From NCBI RefSeq assembly GCF_004027225.2, contig NC_044297.2, positions 5,042,047 through 5,106,046 on the forward strand: a stretch of 64,000 nucleotides of DNA. The letters run 5' to 3'. Source of the stretch: Strigops habroptila. Lineage: Eukaryota; Chordata; Aves; Psittaciformes; Psittacidae. Positions within the stretch are counted from its first letter, which is position 1. Every line of letters starts with the position of its first letter. A program made the position numbers and the translations under genes. This document shows positions 1 to 43,899 of the stretch, piece by piece. The notes beneath the pieces are model-generated. The model searched no databases and was not told the origin of the DNA. It saw nothing but the letters and a program-made list of their open reading frames with translations.

Positions 1-106
1 CAGGAGGTTTGTCCCCAGCAGGACTCTGCCTGCCTGGTGCACCCCAACCAACATCCCCTGTCACCCAGACGAACCTCAGACCTCAAATGACAAGCTGCCT
101 CCTTAC

Positions 107-21872
<21,766 letters not shown>

Positions 21873-22377
21873 GGTGGTGGTGCCGCCGGCCCCCGCCGCG
21901 GGCCGCTCGCGGCTGCCCCCCGCCCAGCCGCACCGGCACGACCCGGCCCGCTGCGGCGCGGTGGAGCGGAGCGGAGGAGCGGAGCGGAGCAGCGGAGCAG
22001 GCCCCGCGGAGCGGAGCGGGACGGGACGGGCCGGGCCGGGCCGGGCCGGGCCGCGCTGGGTGCCCTCCGCCCCCCGCCGCCACCACCACCACCACCACAG
22101 CGCCGCTCCCGCCGCCCCCCGCACTGCGCAGGCGCCGCCCCGCCGCGCCCCGCCCCCTGCGCGCTGCGCCTGCGCAACGGCCCGCGGGGACCCGGCCGGG
22201 AGGGGAGGGAGGGGGAGCGGGGCGGGGCCGCGCCGGAGCCCGCGTCACGTGGGAGCGCCCGCAGCCGCTTCCTGCCGCCATCTTGGAGGGGAAGGGGGCG
22301 TTGCTAGGCGACCGCGGCGGCAACATGGCGGGAGGGCGGCGGGGACCCGGCGTGGCGGGACAGAGAGATCCGCATCC

Positions 22378-22690
22378 AGCGCCCCAAAGACCCCATCCAG
22401 AGCCTCAAAGACCCCATCCAGAGCCTAAACACCCCATCCAGAGCCCTAAACACCCCATCCAGAGCCCCAAACACCCCATCCAGCGCCCCAAACACCCCAT
22501 CCAGAGCCCCAAACACCCCATCCAGAGCCCTAAACACCCCATCCAGAGCCCCAAACACCCCATCCAGAGCCCTAAACACCCCATCTGGTGCCCTGAACAC
22601 CCCATCCAGAGCCTCAAACACCCCATGTAGTGCCTCAAACACCCCACCTAGTGCCCTGAACACCCCATGTAGTGCCTTAAACACCATCTA
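22378..22690. repeat. 21-bp minisatellite upstream of PPP3CC
   Basis: About 14 tandem units of 21 bp, typified by AAACACCCCATCCAGAGCCC plus one base, degenerating at the 3' end. The array begins immediately upstream of the X-box/YY1 region of the PPP3CC island. Low-complexity open frames through it are artefacts of the repeat. Confidence 0.92.
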
Positions 22691-22730
22691 CAGCCTTAAG
22701 CGCTGATACCCCCCACCGCAGCCGCGTTGT

Positions 22731-22895
22731 GCAGGAGCCCTTAGAGCAGCTCCGGTGCCTAAAGGGGCTCCAGGAAACCTGGAGAGGGGCTTTGGACAAG
22801 GGCCTGTAGGGACAGGACAAGGGGAATGGCTTTAATCTGCCAGAGGGGAGACTGAGATGAGCTCTGAGGCAGAAGCTCTTCCCTGGGAGGGGAGG
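22731..22895 (+). mobile_element. CR1 LINE internal/3' fragment lacking the tail
   Basis: Sense CR1 segment from CCCTTAGAGCAGCTCCGGTG through CCAGGAAACCTGGAGAGGGG to CTGAGGCAGAAGCTCTTCCC. The usual 3' tail is absent; the copy is followed by CpG-rich unique sequence. Confidence 0.82.
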
Positions 22896-25139
22896 GCCTG
22901 GCAGAGGCAAAGCAGGCGGAGAAGCCGAGTACACGGGTTGGCTTTTTCCCCCCGTCCTTCCCCTACCGCGGGGCGGGGAAGCGCCGCCGCTGCTCCCGCC
23001 CCGCTCCGGCACCGCCGCGGCCGCTCCCGCCAACCCCCGGTGCTTGGGATCGCACCGAACACCCATTGATGCGGAACGAAAAGGGCTCCGGGCGGGGGGG
23101 GGTGCCGGTGCCGCCGCTGCGCTGCGCTGCACAGCCCCGCAGGGCGGGATTGCATCACCCGGCCCCGGCCCCGCTCCCAGCCCGCACCCGGCTCCCGCCT
23201 CGGCCTCCCCGGTGCAGAACAGAGAGTTTATTCGTGGAGCTGTACGAACACCTCCGCCCGCGACAGGAGTTACGGGCTTTGTTTGCAGCGCGCAGCCGAC
23301 ACCCGAGTTATCGCCCTCCGGAATGGAACGCGGAGCCGGGAACGGGGGCGCGGGTCCGTCACGAGCTGCATTCGGGGCGCTTTCCCTCCTGAGCCTGCCC
23401 CGGCCCTTTCCCAGCGGCGGGTTCCAGCTCCCCTTTGGCACAGGGAAGGTTCCGCTCCTGGCTTGTGGAATCCTCCAAGCGAGACTCGCGCTCCCGCCGT
23501 GTGCCGAGGAGCCCGCGGCCGTCCTGTCCCTGTTCCCACCTCTCGGAATGCCGAGGGCTCCCAGGCACTGGCTGCAGTGCCCCAACACCCACCAGCGTTT
23601 CCCCCTCTGTGCGCCTGACCCGCTGCTGCCAGCCCGGGAATGCCGCAGGGAGCACCCGCTGCTTCCCAAACGCTTCCTTGGGAGAGGAGAGGCCGCGCTG
23701 CCCTTGGAAGGACTCGCTTTTCCACACCAGGGCGGGCGGATGAGGCCGCAGCTCTCCCGCAGGGAAGGGAGCTCCAGTGCCACTGCCCTCCGGAGAAACC
23801 GGCAGCAGCCTGAAGCCTGGGAATGCCCACGGCTGGTGCCCAAGCCAGGACACGCTGCCCCATGGAGCAGCCCCAGGGGAACAGGGATTTAGGGTGACCA
23901 TCCACACGAACAAGGGACAATGCAGGGGATAAAGCAGAGCCTGTCCCTCCTTGAAGGCATCGCCAACAGCCCGTGTGCACCTCTGCACTGAAGGGTGCTC
24001 CAGGAAGGTTCCCTGCTCCTTGACACGCTGATGTACATAACCAGGACAAAGCCAAGAGCCTCCTTGGTGCCAAGGGGACAAAGCCACCGAGAGCACTTCA
24101 CGCCATCCGCACCTCTCCTTCACCCAAGGCAGCCGCCTGAACCGCCTCCTGCTTGGCAGCGCAGTCACAGTCACCACTCCCGGGTGCAGGGTAAGGTCTG
24201 GGGGGGTGGAGGGGGTGCAAGGAACCTCAAGCAACACGGTCGGGGTGGGCAACATTATCAATATGATAATAAGTCCATTCACGCAGTGAATCTGGGGAAA
24301 CCAGCCCAGCGGCAGAGCTGGGAAGCGCCTGGGACCCTGCTCCCTAAGGCTGGAAACACACAACCTAAAGAGGTTCAGTTTGTTACAACCCCCCCACCCC
24401 ACCCCGAACCTCAGGCACGCCGCAGCGCTGGAACACGGGTGTCTGTTCCCACTGTGGGCTTGGGCACAGGCAGGGACCCATCCCCTGGCTGGGAGCCCGT
24501 GGCCAGGAAGAGGATCCCCATCGCGGCTCGTCCCACACTGCTTCCACCTCCTCCTCTCTAGCACCACCACACGGCTGCTCTCCCAGGAGAAGGTTTTTCC
24601 CCCCCATACAGCAGCAGGGAGCTGGGGGCATCCTGCCCCACGTGTCAGTCCGACCCACACGAGCCGCGGTTTGGTGCCCTCTGCTCCGAGCACTGACACC
24701 CAGGATGTGCTTTAGACAAGAGACCCCTCTTCACCCTGCTCTTCCCAGGGCATCATCTGTGCTGCTGGGGCAGAACGGGGGCAAATCCAGACGTGGCTCC
24801 AGAGACACGCTTCTGAAGGCAGCGGGGACGATGCTCAAACGCTGCTCGAACCTCCTCTTCCTCAGCAGCCCCCGCGCGTTGGGCACAGCTCTGCACGGCC
24901 CGCAGGGAAGTCTCCCACAAGGGTCTGTCCGCCTTGACAAAGGGCTCAAGGGAAGCGTCACATCCCATCACAGCGCTCTGAGCATGAGGAGGGGAGCAGC
25001 ACGGCTCCTGCCTCCCAACTCCATCCTTCCCAGGAGATGTGAGGAGAGGAGGGATGTGACACTGGAAAGATTCCTCTGGTCAGTTCGGTCCTATGGGAGA
25101 GGGGATGAAGCTCCCCTCGGCCTTAAACCAAAATAAAGT
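22896..25139. other. Intergenic DNA with an orphan CpG-rich block; may include SLC39A14 3' UTR
   Basis: DNA between PPP3CC and SLC39A14. The first part (about 22930-23420) is strongly CpG-rich with no recognised exon. The rest is moderately GC-rich. It contains chance open frames up to 446 codons (antisense, 23359-24699) with no recognisable domain. On the minus strand an AATAAA lies at 23228-23233, which could end a long SLC39A14 3' UTR, but this is weak. Confidence 0.5.
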
Positions 25140-25142
25140 CTA

Positions 25143-30345
<5,203 letters not shown>

Positions 30346-31774
30346 CGCGGGCTCTCAGGGATGCTGGAAGAGAAGCCACGCGCCGCTGTGAGCTTCAGCA
30401 TCCCCGCGGCCCCAACCACGGCTCTTCCACCCCACGGCCCCGTCAGCTGGCAGGCTTCTGCCCCACACCAGCTTCGTGAGCACCCAGACCCCATGAGCAG
30501 ACCCAACACCTTCTCCCTTCTGCTTCTCCTCCCGCTGGCCCCAAGTCCAGCGCCCGCTCACCGGTGGTGCTGGGGGCTCCCGGGCTCTCCAGCCCCGCAG
30601 CACCTCGGGATCCCTATGGAATGACCCCCACAGTGATCCCAGCAGCAGGCGGGGATCCTGCACCCAACACCAGCTCCTAATGCAGCTCTATGGGGTGAGG
30701 AGTCCCACGGGGGTCCCCAACCGCCCCAAGGCCACGCCAGGTCCCCTCTGTGCCACCAGGGCCGGGACACGTGCCCGCTGGGACCTCTGCGCACCCACAC
30801 CGGGAGGGCGCGGGGGCCAGGGTGGCACCTCCATTGGGTTGTACTTTAACCGTGGCAAGCGCAAGGAGCCGGGTCCTCCCCGGCCGCAGCCGCGGGCGCT
30901 GCGGCAGGATCAGTCCCTGCCCGGGGTCAGTACGAGAGGGGTGACGGGGGCTGCGGGAAGCGGGGTTCACCCAGGAGCAAAGGCAGGGGCTGGGAGGGAG
31001 CCGGCACGACCCACGTGTGCACGTGGGGCAGCACCCGGAGCCTGGAGCGGAGCCGGGGCCCTTCCTGGAAGAAACGGGTGATTCGTGAGGACAAGGGGAA
31101 ATGATTAACTTTGGGCTGGCAGCACCCCGGGGACACCGAGCCCCCCACAGCGACCAACGGGCAGTGGGGTCTCCCACGGTAACAACCAGCGGGTGCTGCT
31201 CTGGGGGACCCCACAGTAACAGCAGTGGGACGATCTCCAGGGAGACCCTACAGCAAATAAGCACCAGGATCTATGTTGGGGAGACCCTTTGATAACAACC
31301 TGGGGAGACCCCACGGGGACAGAGGCAGCGGGTGAGCCGTGGGGGCACCCCCGGCGCTGACGTTCGCAGACTTTGGCCTCCTCCAAAAACAAGCCCAAGA
31401 GTTGAACCAAAGCCAACAATTGTTCTGAAAATAACCTGGGGCCGCGTGCCCGAGGCAGGGAGCTGCCAGGACCCGGCCAGGACCCCGCTCCCCCCTCCAG
31501 GACCCCGTTCCCCTTCCAGGACCCCACATTCCTGACGGCTTTACAAGCTTAGCACCACTTTGGCATCTTTGTTCGCAGGAGCTGGGGAGGCTTCAGCCTC
31601 CTCCTGCCAAGGCTTAAGCTCGGATGCTTCGGCTTAACCCCTCTCCTCCCAAACCGGGGCAGCACCTGTGAGAGCTCTGCCCCTTCGGCATCCCCCCAAC
31701 ACCTTCTTCTGCCTCCTCCCTCCCCAAACCCACCCTTCCTGATGGCTCCTCCGTGGGAAATGCCACACATGGGA

Positions 31775-31928
31775 CACAGAATCCTGAGGTGGTTTGTGTT
31801 GGAGGGAGCTTAAAGCTCCTCCAGCTCTAACCCCTGCCCCGGGCAGGGACACCTTCCACTAGAGCAGGTTGCTCCAAGCCCCTGTGTCCAACCTGGCCTT
31901 GAACACTGCCAGGGATGGGGCAACACTT
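31775..31928 (-). mobile_element. CR1 LINE 3' tail fragment
   Basis: Antisense CR1: GGTTTGTGTTGGAGGGAGCT, CCCCGGGCAGGGACACCTTC, GGCCTTGAACACTGCCAGGG. It lies in the presumed SLC39A14 first intron. Confidence 0.85.
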
Positions 31929-32869
31929 CCCGGGATGGGGCACGTCTCCCACAAGGCACACGGGGGCTGGCGCACAGCCACGGCCACAGAGGCCTGTCCT
32001 GGAGCCACCGCACCCCAGGACAGGGACAGTCGCTGCTGTTCTCCATCTCCATCCCACATCCTTCACCCTGCCGGAGCGCTCTGGTTATCCCAGCCCATGC
32101 ACGGCCCCTCCAGCGCCAAACCCACCGCAGGAGCCGGGCTGGAAAACCGGGCTCGGCTTCCCCCCGCTGCCAAACAAAAGGCAGGAAGCGCTTTGCAGGG
32201 CAGGGGTTTGCGCTGCCCACGCTCCGACCGGAGCCATCCTTTGGGAAGGGGCAGGCTCCCAGAGGAGCAGCCCCAAACATGCCGGGGGCAGGCAGGAGGG
32301 TGCCAAACGCATCCCCCCTCACCCCGGAGCCACCCTCCATCCCTGCGGGACGTGACCCCCGGCTCCCCCAGCTCCCTGCTACCGTCAAGGGCGTCCTCTC
32401 CTCTCCTGCCTCCAGCGCTCCGGAGCCGCGCTCAGCCGGCGCCTGACCTACTTTATCACCAGGACAGAGGGAACCAACCGGCCGGGAGCGATGCCCGGCG
32501 CTAACGGGAGCCAGAGCCCTGCTCCCTTCCCGTATCCCCCGGGGTCACTTCCCAGAGCTCATCGATCCCGGCTGCAAACCGCCCCCCCCCGGCCGGGAAG
32601 GAGGCGCAGGCGCTGCCGGCACCCGCGCGGGCACCGCAAACCGGGATGGGGGGTCCCAAACTCCCCTCGCTCCGCCCCGGCCCCGAGCTGCTCCCGGAGC
32701 AGGACCCGCTCCCCGTGCCCGGCAGGATGGGCCCAGCGCCCCCCTGGCCCCTTATGGTCCCCTGACCCCCTGCCATGGGGCTGCTCCCCCCGTAACGGTC
32801 CTACCCGCTGCCACCCCCCGTCCTGCCCCATCCAGCACCAGCCCCCATCCCATAAGTGGCCCTAAAGTG

Positions 32870-33330
32870 GTGCCAAGCCCCATAGCTGGGTCTCCTGCCC
32901 CATAGCTGGGTCCTGCGCCCCACAAACTGGATCTCCCACCCCATCGGCTGGGTTCCCCACACCACAGACTGGTTCCCCGCTCTATCAGCTGGGCTCCCCA
33001 CCCCATAAACTGCGTTCCCCGCCCCTAAACAAGGGCCCCCCTGCCACAGGCTGGGTCCCCCACTCCCCAGCCCCATTGCCCCTGCTCCGACCCCACTCCT
33101 GGAGCTTGCACCGGTGGTGCCAGGCGCCGTCTCTGCGCTCCCCTGCCCCATGAGGTGGGTTCCCTGCCTCACATCCCCCCCGCTGCCTGCACCTACGCGC
33201 TCACCCGGCCCCACACCGCGTGGGCAGCCCCACAGCGAGCCCCAGAGCTGCTGCCCAGGCCCTATGACGGGTCCCAGACCCCATAAGCCGGTCCCAGACC
33301 CCGAAGCCGGTTCCAAACCCCATACCCCAG
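32870..33330. repeat. Degenerate CCCCATA-CTGGGT repeats
   Basis: Irregular tandem repeats of a core like CCCCATAGCTGGGTCTCC with variable spacing, in the presumed SLC39A14 first intron between the non-coding first exon and the signal-peptide exon. Confidence 0.65.
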
Positions 33331-33479
33331 CCTTAGACCCCCCCAGCCGGTCCCTGCATCCCCTCCTGCATCCTTCCCCCATCCCCATCTCCATCCCGGG
33401 GCTCCAGGCCCGCTCCCGCCGCCCTCCCCGCGGGGCCCCCTCCCCGCAGCCGGGTCCCCGCGGCCTCCCAGTCCCATCC

Positions 33480-33540
33480 CGGCCATTCCCGGCCCATTCC
33501 CGGCCCATTCCCGGCCCATCCCGGCCATTCCCGGCCCGCT
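33480..33540. repeat. 12-bp tandem repeat (TTCCCGGCCCAT)
   Basis: Four to five copies of TTCCCGGCCCAT-like units beside the presumed SLC39A14 first exon. Confidence 0.75.
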
Positions 33541-33720
33541 CCTACCTCCCTCCCTCCCGCTCCGCTCCGCTCCGCTGGGTCGCGGCCGCGCAGGGCGCAC
33601 GCTCGGCCGGCGGCACGGGGAACGCTCCCATTGGCCAGAGCCCCCTCAAGCCACGCCCCCTCCCGCGGCCCTGGCCACGCCCCCTCCCGCGGCATCTCCG
33701 CGCGGCGCCCGGAGCGCGGG
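33541..33720 (-). promoter_or_regulatory. SLC39A14: Probable SLC39A14 promoter and non-coding exon 1
   Basis: CpG-rich DNA with, on the minus strand, a candidate donor GGAG|GTAGGAGC near 33545 that could end a 5' UTR exon. Upstream are a CCAAT box (ATTGG on plus at 33630-33634) and two copies of the KLF/Sp1-like CCACGCCCCCTCCCGCGG between about 33650 and 33693. Position fits the ZIP14 gene, about 3.2 kb before its start codon. No transcript evidence is available. Confidence 0.45.
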
Positions 33721-33754
33721 AGCAAGCGGGACCCCCCCGGTCCCCCCTCGGGCA

Positions 33755-33830
33755 CCCCATGGATCCCCCCCGGCACCCCATGGACCCCCCCGGCACCCCA
33801 TGGACCCCCCCCGGCACCCCATGGACCACA
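33755..33830. repeat. 21-bp tandem repeat (CCCCCCGGCACCCCATGGA)
   Basis: Four near-identical units of about 21 bp upstream of SLC39A14. Degenerate CACCCCATGGA copies continue to about 34050. The remaining intergenic DNA to the PIWIL2 polyadenylation signal shows nothing else recognisable. Confidence 0.8.
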
Positions 33831-34359
33831 ACGGGCCCCTCCAGGGGCATGGAGCACCCCATGGAGCCCTCCTGGGGGGACAGGGCACCCCACGAACCCC
33901 CCTTGGCCACCCCTCTCGGGTATAGGACACCACCAGACACCCCCCCAAGCATCCTCTGGGGGGGGAGACAGGGTACCCCATGGCCCCCTCGACCGCTCCT
34001 CAGGGGTTTAGGGCACCCCGCAGGCATCCTTTTGGAGCCACAGGGCACCCCTCAGACCCCCCCAGACACCGCTGGGGGCACCCCTCAGACCCCACATTGC
34101 ACCCGCTGCACCCGGGCAGGGCCGGCGCTGCCAAAGTCCGCGGGGCCGGCAAATAAAGGGAGATCACGGGTGCGATGGGCGACGGTGAATGATTAACCCG
34201 GGCGCAGGGGACACGGTGCCGGGCGCTGCCCTGGGTCACTGCAGCACGTCCCCCTCCCTGTGCCCTCCACCCCCCAAAAAGAGGGCTCGGGGTGTCCCCG
34301 TGAGCCCCCGAACCCCGTCACCCGCCCGGAAGCAGGAGGCACCAGGTGCCAGCAATGCT

Positions 34360-34365
34360 TTTATT
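34360..34365 (-). terminator. PIWIL2: PIWIL2 polyadenylation signal
   Basis: AATAAA on the minus strand, about 800 bases past the PIWIL2 stop codon, followed by G/T-containing sequence. It is the first canonical signal downstream of the gene in the correct orientation. Confidence 0.7.
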
Positions 34366-35159
34366 GCGGTGAACTGAAAACCACAGGTACAGAAAAGAAA
34401 AAATCGAGTCTTTTCAACTCTTTTCTGCATTAAAAGGGAGGGGAGAGGCTCCTGCCCCCCCCCCGTCCCTGCCCGCGCTGCACAAGGGGGGTTAGAGGCA
34501 AAATCCAAGTGATCCGAGGGGCTGCACCCCCCAACGGCTTCAAACTCAAAGGTCTCAACCCCGGCAAAGAAACTCGGAATAGGTGAGAACTCAAACGCGG
34601 GGTTTCCCTTGGGACAGGGACCCGCTCGAGCAGAAAGAAGAAGAAAAAAGAGCCCTCCTTGAAAAACCAGTGACTCTTCAAGGACGGCGCCAGCAGCCAA
34701 ACCGGAGCTGGGCTTAGCAAAACAGGAGCTTGGAAAAGCAAAGGAAAACCGGAACGTGGCAGCTGAGCCGCTGGGAAAGCAAGAAATCAGGGCGAAACCC
34801 ACCACAACCCGTTGGGATTCACATCCAGCACCCGCCTGGGGGGAGCAGGGATGAGCTGCATCGCAGCGGGGTCACTGCTCACACCCCCTTACTGGGAGCA
34901 CTGGTTGGAGGCTGCTAACCCTGGGCTTTGGTCTGGTTTCATTCCCATGGAGAGGGACCCCGAGAGCCCGCGGCCCCAGGGCGCTGCTGCCAGGCTGGGA
35001 GGGGTCTGAGCATCCTCTTAAACCAACAGAAACGAACCTAAGAAACCGTGTGCAGAAATAAACAAGTAAAACCCCCAATGGGGCAGGTTCGAGGGAGGCA
35101 GCCCCGCGGGGGGGGCTCAGCAGCGCTGCGGAGCCGGCTCCTGCCACCCCTGGCACGGG

Positions 35160-42842
<7,683 letters not shown>

Positions 42843-43060
42843 GCGCGCCCCTCGCGCCGCCACCGCCCCGAGCACGCCGGCGCCGCCGCTCTGCGCAGGC
42901 GCGGCCCCGCCCACCCTCAGGCCCCGCCCACCCGCACCGCCCAGCACCGCGGACAGCACCGGGGGGCGGTGCCACGAGGGGCGAGGCTTGAGTGGGGCGG
43001 AGCTTAAAGGGGCGGAGCTTGTAGGGGGCGGGGCCAAGGAGCGGGCTGGGGAGGGTGGTC
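42843..43060 (-). promoter_or_regulatory. PIWIL2: CpG-rich PIWIL2 promoter and 5' UTR
   Basis: CpG-rich DNA immediately upstream of the PIWIL2 start codon. It includes repeated GGGGCGGAGCTT-type Sp1-like blocks at about 42995-43035. No TATA box is evident. The transcription start is not determined. Confidence 0.5.
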
Positions 43061-43069
43061 AAAGGGGAT

Positions 43070-43350
43070 GGGGGATACAGCGGGATTTGGGGGTATATCG
43101 GGGTTTGGGGGTGTATTGGGATTGGGAGTTAATAAATAGGGATTTGGGGGCGTAAATTTTGATTGAAGAGGTAAATAAATTGGGGGTTGAGCGGTATATT
43201 GGGATTTGGGGTAAAAAAGGTGAGATTTGGGAGGTGTTTTGGGAGTGGCGGTAAATAAATTGGAAGTTTTGGGGGTACATTGGGAGAGGAGGTAAATAAA
43301 TTGGGATTTGGGATAAATAAGTTGGGATTTGGAGGGTGAATGGGGATATG
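43070..43350. repeat. Degenerate GGGATTTGGGGGTAAATAAATT repeat block
   Basis: About 280 bp of irregular 20-35-bp repeats alternating G-runs (GGGATTTGGGGG) with TAAATAAATT. It fills the gap between the PIWIL2 promoter and the POLR3D 3' end. It is AT/G-skewed, unlike its flanks. The plus strand has many short G-runs. No gene is recognised in it. Confidence 0.85.
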
Positions 43351-43584
43351 GGGGGGGGCAACAGCAGAGGGCAAAGGCAGCTCCATTCCCAGTCCCTGCC
43401 CGCATCTGGGGGGGATGCAGCTCCACAACCCCAGACAGTTGGTGGATGCTGTCCCCCCCTCCAAGACACAGCCCCCCACCGCTGGACCCCCCCAGGCTCT
43501 CCCCAGGGTGAGCAATCAGCCATGGCTGTGATCCCACAGGGACAGGATGAGACAGAAGAGCCCAAAACGGGGGAAAAAGAGGTT

Positions 43585-43590
43585 TTTATT
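43585..43590 (-). terminator. POLR3D: POLR3D polyadenylation signal
   Basis: AATAAA on the minus strand 310 bases past the POLR3D stop codon; the first canonical signal downstream. Confidence 0.75.
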
Positions 43591-43899
43591 CCCCGTTTCT
43601 CCCCGCAGGCACGGGTCCTGCTGTCCCCAGCGCAGGCCAGGGACACCCCGGGCTCCTCACCCCCGGAGCTGCAGGAGGGGGCACAGGGGCTGGCACCGGA
43701 GCCCCCCAGCCCCGGCGCTGCTCCGCTGCAGGGCTGGGAAGGAGGCGGGAGCCGGCCTTGCGCCCTCCGCTGCAGACACCTCTCCACGGCCCCGAGGTGA
43801 GGTTGAGGGGAGGAGGAGGGCTGCAGCGGCTCCAGCGGTGCAAGGCTCAGCCCCATGGGCTGTGGGAATGGGGCTGGGCCCCCCCCAGCTCCCCCTGTG

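Noticed and set aside
22677-23843. 388-codon minus-strand open frame
   Set aside because: It runs through a CR1 fragment and a CpG-rich block, with no splice or protein support.
23359-24699. 446-codon antisense open frame between PPP3CC and SLC39A14
   Set aside because: No recognisable domain, low-complexity GC-rich composition and overlap with other long open frames on both strands; likely a chance frame, possibly in SLC39A14 3' UTR.
33114-34196. 360-codon plus-strand Pro-rich frame
   Set aside because: It lies in short tandem repeats (CACCCCATGGA and similar) and the SLC39A14 promoter; no domain or conserved motif.
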